The notes beneath the pieces were generated by a model. That model worked only from the letters and a program-made list of their open reading frames with translations, was not told the origin of the DNA and ran no database searches. A stretch of 64,000 nucleotides of DNA from contig MU859239.1 of NCBI GenBank assembly GCA_033297205.1, positions 1-64,000 on the forward strand, written 5' to 3'. The translations under genes and the position numbers were made by a program. The DNA comes from Pseudoneurospora amorphoporcata (lineage: Eukaryota; Ascomycota; Sordariomycetes; Sordariales; Sordariaceae). Shown here in pieces: positions 34,201-46,387 of the stretch (positions are counted from its first letter, which is position 1; each line of letters starts with the position of its first letter).

Positions 34201-37139
34201 TCAGGGAGAACAGCCACTCATCTTGCCCCGTGGATTGTGTCACGGACGTCCGAAGGTCAAAGTAAAAGAAGTATAGAGCGACGAAACGATCGCCGTACCG
34301 TCATTATGCCAGGTCCCCAGAAGTAGATCAGACACCATGAATAAAGGGATATCACGTTGGATAAGATGCTCGTTCTGATTGGATGAGTGTTCCAGACTGG
34401 GCGATAGCCTATCGGGTGAGCACAACCGCAAGCACACCTCTACCATCTTGTCTGAGGGGCAGATATCCGGAAGAAATGGCGAACATGACCTTTGGCTTTT
34501 CACTCGAGTCTGTATTTCCCGTCATCTACTAGGTAGCAACCTGCCCCCTGAGCAAGAGAGGGGAAGACGGTCTCAGTTAGAAAGTCACAAGGCCTAGGCT
34601 GTCGTGATATCACAGATAACGAGTGGCAGTACTGTGCAGGCACGGCTTGGCATCGCCATCCTTGATATCGCCGGATATCGCGCACCACATAGATCCCTCG
34701 TACATCTACACACCGGGATATCAGGGTGATCTTGATGCCAATCTAGGGAAAACATGGCACGCACACAAAACTGAAGTCAAGAAAAAGGAAATCGCAAAGC
34801 CAAAATCCAAATATCCCTCCCTCCTCTTGCCAACTGTCCAGCTGGAGACCACCAATTCGTTCTCATGCCTTCTCAGCTTCGCTTCCCTTCCAGGGACGTC
34901 GTTCGTAGTGGGGTTTATCATGGACATCCACAGTGCCAGCCATGACATCCGCTAAAATGCCAAAACCAACCACTTTATACCCCGGTTAACCCAGCTTCAA
35001 AGGCCAACTCACGGGTACAAAGTTCCAAAGCCGTTAGCAGGGTCTGTTACATTGTCACTAAAGCGGTGATGTGATGTCCATCATGCGACGATGATGCACT
35101 GGACGTTCAACAACTCAGAACGCCTGGAGACAATCCGTGGTCCGCTGGACCGTGACAGTGACCGACGATGAGCCAAGCTGGCGGTCCTGGTTTTTTACCC
35201 CACGTTCCAGCGAACCCGCGGCGGACGGTTTCGGGGAACTGCGGAGAGCGGAGCAGGAGACGGGAGCGGAGATGATGCCGAATCCACTAGTGCCTGCTTG
35301 GTAACCGGCACCTCGTGTGCTATCACCACTCAAGACAACCAACTGAAGACAATCGTAGAATTCAACGGTTAACAGCGTGTGGGGAAACATCTCGAAGGCC
35401 CGGTTTGGGGAAGAGACGGGACAACAGTACCCGAAAGCCTGAGGTTGACCATCGAGGCCCACGGTGACCGAGGCACATTCGATCGTGGAATTACACCAAG
35501 TTGGGAAGCGAGCGGTGACTAACCACTCACCAAACACGCTAGGAACAAGTAACTGGATATGTAGATCATGTTTTTATAATAGAACAAAAAAAAAGTCCAG
35601 CAACCAATTGGTTACTATAGCCGAACATGAACGACGCCTACGCTGTTACTGGTGCCCATAATCTACATGGCCGAAAAAAAACGTCTCTTTTGTGTTGCGC
35701 TTCTGAGGACCTTGATGGTCTTTTGATCCTGAGTGTGGTTATTAAAAAAACACCCTGTGAGTTCTTGCACAAAATATGTCAGCTATCTATGTAAACTTTA
35801 TGCTCTGCCATTCCATGGCCTCTCAAGGTTCTCAACACCCACACACGTTTTAGGTAACACTTCTAGCCTGTCGTCGCTCCTTCCTTTCCATGTCGATATC
35901 AAAACGCGGGGTTACCAAAGAAACCACTTCCTGTGGCGGTAGGTAGGGTCGCGGTAGGATTCAATAGTGTCGTCAGTGCCGCGCCTCTATGCTATTCAGA
36001 TACCTATCAAGGTTCCCTCATCAGCATCGCTAACATGAACCAACACCCACCTACCTCTACCGACCGATGGTGTGTCGTGGGTGGGTGAATTTGCCGCGCG
36101 CATGCTTGAATCTTTACGTACATACTCGCGCTTCGTATGATCGTATGAATTGCATCCAACACCTTACGAACGTGGACGAGGGGAGCAGTTGTAGCGGCGA
36201 AATACATCACCTCACCCATCAAATCGTCCAAGAAATACCAGACCATGTAACATGCCCGTGATGGCTGGGCTCATGAAGGATAGGTAACATGCCAAGTTCA
36301 TGGACCCTTGATTCACTTACACACACACATGAACCTTGAGATGAAGAACTACCATCGTATGGTTCGAATGTGGTAGATAGATAATAGAGGAGGGTGACCA
36401 ATGTGATGCGAAAGGGTGTCAACTCTCTTCTCCTGCCCTCCCACCGCACAAATGGAAAGTTCGTGGCTATACCATTCGCTCCTTCCCTGTTGGGTTCTTG
36501 ATGTATTCGGTACATACTAGGCGATGGACTAAAGCTGGCGCTGCTGAAAAAGCGCCACAACCCCGACCTCAATGGAACACTGTATCCTCCACTGAAACAG
36601 CGAAAAGGTGGTTGATAGCATACCATCACAATTGGGTTGGGTAAACGGTTGTGTAACGGCACAAAAACCTGGTTTGGGGTTGGGACCGAGTGTATCTGCG
36701 GCCTAACACACCATCACCACCACCACCACTTCCTAAATTCCAAGATACATATGTGCTGCATGGCTGCCACCCCCGATACGACGGCCTCCCATTACGACAT
36801 AGAATTGGAAGGGTGCGCAGGTTGGGTTCGGTTCATGTCTGTGGCTCGCAGGATGACCAAAACGTCGTTCTTTGACCTAAGGTATCGTACACTAGATGAC
36901 TCTGCTCCATTGAGTTTGGTGACAGCATCTTAAGTTGCCAATTCCATTAATGGTGGTATTGGGCGACATCGTGACAAGCCGATACGCTTCGAGATGTTGA
37001 TGTTTATGTTAGCTTACCGCTGAGATGCCCATACTCGTACACTGGTGAGATCGGAGTTCCTGCGAACAAAAGCAATGTGTCCTCCATGCCGTAGCTCGTG
37101 GTGAGGATTCTTGGAGTGTCATTCCTGGCCCTGGAGCTC
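31216..37139. other. Long intergenic region
   Basis: Nearly 6 kb without a gene I can support. It contains TAGGTACCTA-type short repeats (31280-31300, 32021-32043) and a C17 run at 32648-32664. The part next to 31215 is presumably the promoter and leader of the Stb3-type gene. Open frames of up to 229 codons (33359-34048, minus) lack motifs and have antisense competitors. A multi-exon species-specific gene cannot be excluded. Confidence 0.4.
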
Positions 37140-39477
37140 TCAGGCCCCGCCATTCTGACCAAACACATATTGTCTACAAGCCTAAAATGCAAGTTTTGTT
37201 AGTAGACGTACCAGCAGAATGAAACGTGAGGGCTGATGAAGGGGAGATTAGGTACTCACAGCTTTCAGCAAGTTGACCTCCTCCCGCGACTGGTCATAAA
37301 CTTGACGATAACTGGCGATGCTCTCGCGCAAAACTGCATCCCTAGTAAGCCGGCCTTCGCAGATCGCCTTCATCTTGAGTTCCATCTCCTTGCGGAGAAA
37401 AGGTTTGCCGAGACTGGTTTCGAAGTTCATCCTCTCAAAGCCCATAATCAATGCGACGCCGAGACTGGTCGGGATGAACTCCTTGACACCACCACGTCCT
37501 CCACCACCACCGCCACCACCACCTCCTCCTCCGCCCCGTCCGCCACCTCTTCCGTGTCCTCCCCGGCCACCGCGTCCGCCCCGGGCGCCACCAGCTGCAC
37601 CCTCATCGTCGTTACCGCCTCCTCCTCCGCCGCCTCCTCGCTCAACGACTGAAACATACTGTCTCTCCTTGATCTTCTCGATATGCTGGGCCATGGTGGC
37701 ATCGGTGCCGATTCCATTCGCGTCCATGAGGGCGATCAGATCCGCCTCGGTCAGGTAGCTAGGAGCCGTGGTCTTCCCCTCAGTCATCATGGCCTCGGTC
37801 GGTTCGAACGTCTCGCCGACAGTAAATCTCGGCAGCTCGGTCGTTCCGGTCCAATTCTCGTACGGGTAGACGTCAAGGTAGTTGCGCTGGTGGACAATAA
37901 GGCCGTGGGCGACGAACTTTTCTTCTCCGTAGGTGATTTCGACATCAGTGGTTGCTCCTCGGGCATCTTCGGAGCAGCAGGCGAGGAATCGGCGGACCAC
38001 GAACTCGTATAGTCTCTTTTCCTGATCGTCGAGCACGGTGGGGGCCGCGTATGTGATGGGGTGTATGGGAGGATGAGCCTTGTCGTCGTTCCTGCCTTGA
38101 CGAGGTTCCTGGAAGGCACCGTCAACTAGATTCTGTGCGAAGGGGCCCCAGCGTTGGTCCTGGGTCTGCTTTTGGACGAGCGCCCGCAGGTTCATGCCCT
38201 TGTCGAAGCGGTCTGTCTCTGTCCTGGGATAGCTGATGAAGCCCTTCTGGTACAGTTTCTCTGCTACCGTCATGGCTTCTTGACCTGTCATTCGGAGAAA
38301 CCTTGTGGCCATCTTCTGAAGCTCGACGGTGGTGAGTGGAAGAGGCTTCCATTTCTTGGCTTGCTTCTCCTTGACGTCCGTGACCTTGGCGATTTTGGCG
38401 GCGAGACATCTTTCGTAAAAGACCAGCACGGACAGCCTGTCAAACAGACGGTTTCTGGACCAATTGAAGTTGACTTTGACGCCTTCTTTCTTATGCATCA
38501 CCCTGATGAACCAGAATGGCTCGGGTACAAAATTTCGGACGCGGAAGTAACGGTCGACGACGAAACCGAGAGTCGGAAATTGGCAGGATCCTGCTAGGTC
38601 AGATTCGTACTGGCGAAACTCTCCCTCGACGGGTTAACTTACCATAGCTGAGCACAAGGCCGTCCAATGCTCCTCCAAGGGTTCGCAGACTTAACGTCAA
38701 AAAGCGAGTGAATGCAGATCCAATTCTCAGGTCCAGCTCGATACGCGTAGCGACTGCTTCAGCCTGCCTTTCATCTAAGGGTACAGGACGTCGGGCGGCA
38801 GCTAGGATATGTCTGGATATGTGGTTCGCCATGTTAGTTATCCCTGAGCTTCCTACACCTGGGTGGTGAACTCACGCCCGTTCGATATTGCTGAACCTTG
38901 CTCTGAAAACTTGAATGTTCCTCTTGCCCTTCCTTGCGGCCTCCCGGATCTCACTCCCGATGTGTTCACCTTCTCGATCACAATCCGTCCAGATATAGAG
39001 TATGTCAGCTTGCCGGGCCTGGGCTTCGATGTTCTGGGCAATAATCTTCATGTCCTAGCATGAATACCATTGTCAACATTGAAAACCCAAGCAAGGATGA
39101 TGCGCCAAACACTTGTTGGCAATAACGAGACATACATTCGGGTAGCCTGTCTGGACAGGCGCGTCAAAGAGGCGATCCGGTGGTGGGTACTCCCACTTTC
39201 TGAACTCATGGTGGAAGTCTAGCTGCGTGAGATGTCCCCTCACAGCGGTCATGGTGACTGAAGACTGCCCCCAAGGAGGACCGAAATCGCAAGTGAAGAC
39301 ATAGTTTTTGGTGTACTTGTCCCGGGTGTCGTTCTGCCTTGCACGTTAGCATTGACCCCTTGAAATCATCGTGAAGACGTTGTGAGGACCCACGGTTTGA
39401 GCTCGACCACCAGACAGATGTGCAGCAACTGCCTTTGCAATCGACGGTTTTTCGGCTACACACAGAATTCGGGGCAT
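37140..39477 (-). CDS. top3: DNA topoisomerase III (type IA)
   Basis: Predicted to pass single DNA strands through transient 5'-phosphotyrosyl breaks. In yeast the homologue acts with a RecQ helicase and Rmi1 to dissolve recombination intermediates. Six exons: 39477-39394, 39333-39136, 39054-38876, 38812-38643, 38590-37260 and 37181-37140. They join in frame to 667 aa. Motifs are: Toprim start RILCVAEKPSIAKAVAAHL, Toprim acidic motif IWTDCDREGEHIG, LDLRIGSAFTRF, SYGSCQFPTLGFVVDRY, the active-site Tyr331 in KGFISYPRTETDRF, DDKAHPPIHP and NGIGTDATMAQHI. An unusual Gly/Arg tract (residues 529-578, RGGRGGRGG type) is inserted before the late TSLGVALIMGFE block. The last intron is short with CTAAC and TTTTAG; reading through it instead would end the protein at VST. 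Confidence 0.95.
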
Positions 39478-40440
39478 TTTGGACGTATAAAAGCGCACAC
39501 AAAAAGAAGACGACACTGTGGAAACAAACTCAACCCTTGGAAGCAGGGGACAGCAAGACATCAGGCGGTGGTCTGGTGTTCCGTTGAAGTGAATGTGTGA
39601 TGTGAATCCCATTCACTCGAATGAGAGGCATTCGTGGTGGAAAGAAGAGGACAGCCGATGCAGGGTTGAACCGAAGATTTTCATGTAGTGTGACAACTCG
39701 AAGAGGGGTGGTTTCGGCACAGTACACCAGCACCTGAATATCATATCAAAATATCCATGCTTGGATGACTGAGAGTGATGATCCTTGGGCCCTTCAAACA
39801 ACGTTTGCAGTCATCCGTCTTTGCGGGCTGACCAACCAAGATTGTGCGGTGGGTTGTTGATGGCGGGAAAGAGCCGCGCTTCGCGTCTTTGGTTGTATTG
39901 TGTAATTTATGCATTAATCCCTCTATTCACATAAAACGGCTTTCCTGAGTCGCATTACATTCATGGATGCACTATGCGCTAAAAGAGCTATGCGGTGACA
40001 CGGCGGGCTCACGCCCCGCCTTCCGGCGAACCACTGGAGCTCCCGTCCAAGCTTCGATCCAAATCTTGGAGCTTGGTCGAGTTCATCGCCTCCCTCGGAT
40101 TCAATACATTCCGGCGACACTACTAACAGATTGACAGAACTGGCAAGAAACTGCATGACGCATTTATTAAGTGCGGATTGCACATAACTAAACACATGAC
40201 GCCAATCCTCCGTCAGCTCACTATCTTCCAACCAACAACATCAATCCTATTGGAATCCTTCGACTTGACCAATCATTCTCTTGGTTGCTTCTCAAGAAAG
40301 TCGACGGACATCAACATTGCACAAAACCTCCTACTCCAATCCAGAACCCTTCCCAAGTTCTTGCGATAGCTGTTCGTTCTTCGACTGTGTCCATTCTTGT
40401 TTCTTGTCTTGTCGAACGACCAGCTACATAGCTGCCCGCC
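39478..40440. promoter_or_regulatory. Divergent promoter region between TOP3 and the DUF1295 gene
   Basis: A 963-bp head-to-head spacer. It must contain both promoters. No TATA box or palindrome stands out, and no open frame is convincing. Confidence 0.5.
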
Positions 40441-41660
40441 ATGATACTGCCACACGCCATGGCTCTGCCCAAGTTGGGTACACTCCAAGAGTGCTCCGAC
40501 TTCTCAAAGACCGTCATGCCTTTCCTGCCACAGCTCTATGCCCTCCCGCGTCAAATCCTGGGCACCGTGCTCAATGGAGGGAGCTTTCTCAAGCTGTACA
40601 TGGAGACCAACCCGTTCATCAGCGGCCTTGGGGCCTCCATTTTCCTGGGCGGCGTGTTCCTTGTTGCCGCCGAGGTCAACAAAAACTACTCGCAAGTCGA
40701 TCGCTTTTGGAGCATCCTGCCGACCGTCTACGTCGGCCATTTTGCGGCATGGGCGCGTCTGGCCGGGATTCCCAGCAAACGCATCGATGCCGCTTTGCTC
40801 TTCAGCACCATTTGGAGTGTAAGTCAAGTCGCATACTGGAAATAGCCAAGAGTACTCGCTGACAATGCGAAACTCTTTAGACGCGCCTAACGTACAACTA
40901 TTGGAGAAAGGGCGGCTATGGAATCGGACACGAGGACTATAGATGGCAAATCGTTCGCGACATGCTGCCCAAGTGGGCTTTCCATATCCTGAACTGGACC
41001 TTCATCTCCTTCATCCAGAGCGTTCTGCTTTACATGTTCGCTTCTCCTGTCTATGTCCTTCTCCTGGCCATTCAGTTCGAGCCGGAGCTCTCTACAGCTG
41101 ACATTGGCTTCACCGTTCTGGAATTGGGTCTTATTCTGACCGAGTTCATTGCTGATCATCAACAATGGGGTAAGCTTCATGGCACATGTATTCCTCTGGG
41201 AAGCGCCTGCTAACATGAAGCGTGTGTAGTCTTCCAGTCAGCGAAGAAGGAATACCAGACCACTGGTCAGGTCCCGACCGGCCACAAGCAGGCTGACCTT
41301 GACCGAGGCTTCATCGCCTCAGGCCTCTGGGCCTACAGCAGACATCCGAACTTCGCTGCTGAGCAATCCATCTGGCTCGCCCTTTATCAATGGGGCTGCT
41401 TCGCGACGAACAGCCTCTATAACTGGACCGTTCTCTCCCCCATCATGCTTATGAGTGTCTTCCAGGGCTCCACGTGGCTGACGGAGCGCATCACGGCCGG
41501 AAAGTATCCCGAATACAGCGCGTACCAAAAGAAGGTTGGCACGTTCGTACCCAAGAATTTGAAGGGGTACAAGACCCCTGTGCCCAAGGTCATCCGCACC
41601 AGCGATCTTGCCAAGAAGCTGCAGGAGAAGGAGAAGGAGGAGAGCAAGAAGCAGAAGTGA
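40441..41660 (+). CDS. DUF1295-family ER membrane protein (steroid-reductase-like fold)
   Basis: Three exons: 40441-40818, 40881-41169 and 41230-41660, giving 365 aa. The polytopic protein has hydrophobic spans at ISGLGASIFLGGVFLVAAEV, in the PTVYVGHFAAWARL area, at FHILNWTFISFIQSVLLYMF and at GFTVLELGLILTEFIA. DUF1295 hallmarks are RLTYNYWRKGGYGIGHEDYRW after intron 1 and the C-terminal SGLWAYSRHPNFAAEQ block, which in this superfamily (5-alpha reductases, isoprenylcysteine methyltransferases) lines the cofactor site. It ends KKQK, a KKXX ER-retrieval signal, so ER location is likely. The substrate is unknown. The second ATG at 40459 (CGCCATGGC) is an equally good start and removes six residues. 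Confidence 0.9.
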
Positions 41661-43533
41661 AGACAGCACCCAAAAAAGTGTCTCTTCGATTATGGATGCT
41701 GGCAAGACAACCGTAACTGCGATGGCTCTGGAAAAAGCTTATAGGGAGTGGCCGGGCTGAAAGCAGTGGATAAGTCCTAGCGGCGGACACGGGAGTACCA
41801 TTCCCACAACACTCCCCTTGTGTAAGGGCCAGGCATGTACCGTGGAGAAAACATGGCCAACAGTGCAAGCCGGTCACCTATCTTATTTTGCATGCAATTT
41901 TACACTGGCAAGCTTCAATTAACCCTTGCAACTCCAAAAATGCAGAGTTCATAATTTTCACTTGCGTCTGCGTCGGGTCAAACTGGTCCATGGCTGATGT
42001 TGGTGTGCACCATGAGTGATGGCGAACTGCTCTACCTACGTTTCTCGGGCAGTCAGTACCGTCCAGCTTTCAGTATCATCATGGCATTTGGCTCTACGGA
42101 CATGATGGGATGGCGGCATGATCAGCATCCAGAGGTGCAGGCAAACGGCACATAAATTATGGAATCTCAACAAACCGTTGATGTTATGCCAGGGGTCCTG
42201 TGTGATCTCACAATCTGGATTTGGCCACATGACCACCCGTGAGATTGCAATGTTGATGCTCGTTCGAAGCGTGGAGCTCGCGAATGACAAGATTTCTAGG
42301 CGCTTGGGAAATGGTAGCTGAGCCCGAGAAGGCACCAGAACACCGAAATAAATGGGACTTCTTATACCCCTGAACAAAACGTGGGGGGTCAGATCACAAA
42401 CCCCTGAAGTGCCCTGCACGGTAGATCTTCACCCAGGCCCCGGGACCCCTATCCCGGCAGAGCAACCGATGGGTCCCTGGACAACGACATTGAACCGGCT
42501 CCGTAAAATTTCCCGATTGCCAGAAAACCGAGACGATGACACAGCGCACGTTCCATCTCGAAATGTCATCCCTTCATCTTTGTGATATTTTTGAAATATT
42601 GATGTGGAGAAGTGCTTATGAGATTTCGAAATAGCGTCGATCTCATCAAAGATTCAACGGCAACATGGGGCTCGATCAGACTTTCTGCGGCGGGAGAGAT
42701 GGGGGTCTTCGCAATTCACTGGGTAGCGAAGTCCGAGGAAGGCGCCATCTGCCAATCGTCGAGATTTGGGAAGTATAAAGGAGATATCCAACCCCCGTTT
42801 TGACTCCTAGAGTCTGGGCTTTTAATCTGTTTATTCCTCTCTGGACGCCCATCTCGGCCTTGGTACTTCCGTCACATCTCCGTTACTCGTTCTCCAACAT
42901 ATTTATCATCCTACTAAGAAACGATCCAACTAACACTCCTTTTGAACCACTTCGGAAACCGTTGACGCTCTTTCATCTATCGGTTTCCATTCACTGCCGT
43001 TGTACTTCGAGCCGGGTACGTCCCAATACTTTCGGCGTTTTTCAATACCACATCATCCCGACTTCTGCTTCACTGGTGCTTTGAAACCAAGAACTCCACA
43101 CGATCTCTTGCGCCTGATCATACACCAGACTTGACGGTCATCCGCCTCACTTTGTCTCGAAAAGCCTAGGCTTGCAAACACAAGAATTGTCGAATTTAAG
43201 TTCTCCACCGCAACAAGTTTTCGTTGGGGTTATCCACTTTCCGTCCGAAAATCCGTGAAAACCTGGGGTCAGGAGGTCAGCAATAAGACAAGACGAAAAT
43301 TACGGGTTCATCTAGTGTGTGCCACGGAAAGAACAGTCAACCCACAACGGCCTGATCCTCACGATAGTTCTTTACAATACGAGCGGTAACCTTATCTCGC
43401 GCATCTGCAGCCGTTGACTCACCAGGGCCGGGGCTACATCACACGCACACACGCACACAACCTATTCTAGACCTTGCAGTTATTATTATATAATCCCCCA
43501 CTTCGACTTTTTTCCTCCCACACTCCTTCCACA
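41661..43533. other. Intergenic region with a long probable leader
   Basis: 3' end of the DUF1295 gene, then a promoter. A TATAAAG at 42774-42780 is followed by about 750 bp without a good gene before the ATG at 43534. One upstream frame (42800-43084, 94 codons) starts shortly after the TATA box. A CA-rich run (CACACGCACACACGCACACA) is at 43441-43460. Confidence 0.45.
42774..42780 (+). promoter_or_regulatory. Candidate TATA box (TATAAAG)
   Basis: TATAAAGGAG followed by pyrimidine-rich sequence. If used, transcription would start near 42805-42840 and leave a leader of about 700 nt before 43534, with an upstream open frame. A leader intron is possible. Confidence 0.35.
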
Positions 43534-44139
43534 ATGGCCCCATTTTCCCCAGAAGATCCCTACTTCAACCTCTTTTTCACGGCAACAACTTCGTCCGCCT
43601 CTGCCGCGACCCCATCTCTGGTGAGAGCGTTGATGTACTCGACCTCTATCCCAATGTCCACCATGCCGTCCTCCAAGGAAACTGTCATCAGCAAGTCGCC
43701 TATCCTCTCCGCCTTGCGCACCCCCGTGGGACCCGCGGACAGCAACAAGACCTTTGACTCAGGCTACTTCTCATCCTTCTCCGAGGTGACCACCCTCAAG
43801 CCCTCCGCTCATCGCGGCTCGATCTCTTCAGTAAACACCACCTCATCTGCGGCGACCAACAGCACTTCGGATGCAAATGAGATCCGCGTCACGACTGTGA
43901 CTACCAAGATCACCACTAAGCTCGACCCCATGCAATGCCAGTTCACCAAGCCAACTGAGGAGGCCACCGTCGAGGAGCTGCTGGCCCGCCCTCCCCTCAA
44001 GCACTCCCTCAGCCACTATGTCAAGAACGCCCGCGATAGGCGCTTGCCCGCCGTTGATCCTGAGGAGGAAAGGAAGCGTTTTCAAAAGGCCAAGGCCGAG
44101 TTGCTGGCTGCAAAGGCGGCGTTTGATCTGAAGATTTAA
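43534..44139 (+). CDS. Small Ser/Thr-rich protein, function unknown
   Basis: I chose ATG 43534 (CCACAATGGCC, ideal context) rather than the in-frame 43474; it gives 201 aa (MAPFSPEDPYFNLFF). The middle is Ser/Thr-rich. The C-terminal 70 residues look conserved and helical: VEELLARPPLKHSLSHYVKN, then DPEEERKRFQKAKAELLAAKAA. There is no signal peptide or membrane span. I recognise no named family. The candidate TATA box and long leader upstream suggest a strongly regulated gene. Confidence 0.75.
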   Translation: MAPFSPEDPYFNLFFTATTSSASAATPSLVRALMYSTSIPMSTMPSSKETVISKSPILSALRTPVGPADSNKTFDSGYFSSFSEVTTLKPSAHRGSISSVNTTSSAATNSTSDANEIRVTTVTTKITTKLDPMQCQFTKPTEEATVEELLARPPLKHSLSHYVKNARDRRLPAVDPEEERKRFQKAKAELLAAKAAFDLKI

Positions 44140-44951
44140 CAACTTCAGCAATTGGTCTGGCCGCAGCACGTTTTGGAAAGTTTCGACCTTTCGTCGCGAC
44201 CACTTCCATCTCACTCGCCACCTTTGGGCAGCAACAACTTGGTTTTCTGGCTACCCGCACTTAATTTAGCAAGCGCTTGTGATGGATCGGCGGGCTTTGC
44301 TAGCAACAGTGCCTAACGAGCGACCGTGATGTTCGGCATCCGATTTCGGTGATTCCTTTTTGGGATCTTTTTTTCGATTCTTCATCCGGCAAGCGACTTC
44401 GTTTGGCTTCTTTTCGACCCTGTGGGTGGATGTTCGGCGCATCACCAAGGTTCTTTCTTCCAAGATACCTATTCAACCTTTTTCACCTACTTTTGAGATA
44501 CCACGGGCAAATCATCAGCGGTAAAGGGATGGACCTTTTTTGGTCTTCTTTTCTCCTATCAACCTAGACCTAGTCTTGGATCGGCATCAGCCAAGTCGAG
44601 TATAAACGAGATGGGCATGGATAAGGGAAAAACAGGATCATCATGTTCCCTCATGGAACAGGCGGCGTTAATGGAGTGCTTTTGGGCCTTTTGTCTTCCA
44701 CGGAGCAGAGAGAGGGTGGAAGAGATAAGAGATAAGAAACTGATGCAGAGAGGAATTCACATGCATCATTGAGGACGGGGGAAAAGCAAGGAAGAGATAA
44801 TGGAGGAGAAAACACCTATAATCTAATCCTAAAGCAAGGGAGGTGGGGGGCGAATCCGGGCTTGGAATAATTATCCAACAACAGATGATAGCAGGGAATG
44901 GAATATGCCTTCGTAATGGCCTTGAACAAACTTATACATCTGTCCCCTCCC
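44140..44951. other. Convergent intergenic region
   Basis: 3' UTR space of two converging genes, T-rich first and A/G-rich after 44680. Nothing else is visible. Confidence 0.5.
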
Positions 44952-45827
44952 TCAGTCAAGGCGCGAAGCCAAGGTGAAGCCATACGCAACAGCAGAAATG
45001 AGATTTCCCAGGTTGAGGAGCGACGAAATGCCATGAAGCTGGGAGAAGCGCTTGTTCAGCGCGGTCATCTCCTGGGAGTGCGGGGGAGCGTCGTAGCTCT
45101 TCTTGCCGTCCTTTGTTTCTGCGCAGTTTCAAGTATCCCTGACGTCAGTGCATGTAACGAGACAACATCTAGTCATTGCAACACAATTCGAGTAGCTCAG
45201 CATGGGGTTAAAGCAAGCTAACTGCCACAAACCGGCACACTCGCTCATTCAAAGTGCAAGGCAAGTCAAAATCGTTCAAATAAACTTACCCTGATGCTTC
45301 CTCTCCTTCATACACTTGGTAGTGGCCGGTCCAACCACCGCGAGATTGGCAACACCGGTCAAGAAGATGGCAGCAATGGGGGCCAGAACGGACCACCTGT
45401 TATCCGGGTCCAGAACGCCGGCGATCCCAGCGGCACCAGCAGACCCAAACGCGGAGGTGGCGCCGGGGTAGGTCAAGGCGAGAATGACGGGGATGGCGGT
45501 TTGCATGGAGAAGTAGACAGGGAAGATCTTTGTCATGAGCGCGGAGAATTGAGGGCGGGGGAGGACTTGGAAGGAGATTATGCCTCCTACGAAGGACTAT
45601 GTAGATGTTAATGTGCAACCAATTTTGTATTGTCCATGGTCATGTTAGTGAGAGGCCGTACATGGAAGAATGTGGTCCCTAGCAAAGTGCCATAACTGAG
45701 GTGAAGACGGGGGAGGTTAGCAGTTAGCAGTTGATGCGAGAAAAAAAAAAAAAAGGGGGGGAGGGGGGGGTATGACTAACCTGATGATATGGTAGGGACC
45801 TGGTGAGAGTAGACTTGAAGGAGACAT
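44952..45827 (-). CDS. TMEM205-like membrane protein (DUF4149)
   Basis: Four exons: 45827-45781, 45695-45662, 45596-45290 and 45118-44952, joining in frame to 184 aa. Start MSPSSLLSPGPYHII. The family pattern is clear. After the N-terminal span (SYGTLLGTTFFHSFVGGIIS) comes FQVLPRPQFSALMTKIFPVYF, then two more spans (TAIPVILALTYPG, VLAPIAAIFLTGVANLAVVGP). A cytosolic loop follows, with TTKCMKERKHQETKDGKK, then ALNKRFSQLHGISSLLNLGNL and a last span. In animals TMEM205 is a small polytopic protein linked to secretion and drug resistance; the fungal role is unknown. Intron 1 has poly-T and poly-C tracts on the coding strand; intron 3 is long (171 bp). The gene is divergent from KU80. Confidence 0.9.
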
Positions 45828-46387
45828 ATTGACTAACGTCACACACAGATAACAGAGACAAAACGGTTTATTCAAAGATCAATCTTATTGCCAGTGCTTG
45901 ATAACCTCAAGAATATGGGAATGAGGTTCAAGAGATCAAGATGGAGGACGCAACGCAGAACATCCCATCATGCTCTTATGCAATGCATTAGTGCATGCAT
46001 AAAAGCGGAATCCGGCTCTTCGCCTATGCGCAGCTACGTCACGAGTATTGGCCAATCAACTGTTAGGTAGAGGGCATGCCATGGGTAACGCGAGAACATG
46101 TGCTTTCGCGCAAGCACACAGTGTATTGTAACGTAATAGACACTGTCAAACGCCAGCTCCAATTCCCGTTACAGCGTGTCATTGCTCCGACCCGTCTTGA
46201 ACCCTGGCGATGCTGCCTAGAATTCCACCTCGAAATGAATGTGAAGCAAATGGGCCACACAACGAAGTGATGCCTTGAAATATTTAGATACCTCGAAAAA
46301 TCCAATCCGTTTCTCCTTCAAGTCGAACTTCGAATCCCATCATCGTCACCAATCGCTTCTTCACGAACAGCTCCCTCTTCCCTCACA
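45828..46387. promoter_or_regulatory. Divergent promoter region between the TMEM205-like gene and KU80
   Basis: A 560-bp head-to-head spacer with a CCAAT motif in GGCCAATCAACT near 46050. No other element was recognised. Confidence 0.5.

Noticed and set aside
34140..34215. tRNA-like start (CCCCGTGGTGTAGTCGTTGG) with a B-box-like GGTTCAGGG downstream
   Set aside because: No acceptor stem or anticodon arm can be paired; only an A-box look-alike.
37318..37758. Proline-rich plus-strand frame
   Set aside because: Antisense of the Gly/Arg tract in topoisomerase III.
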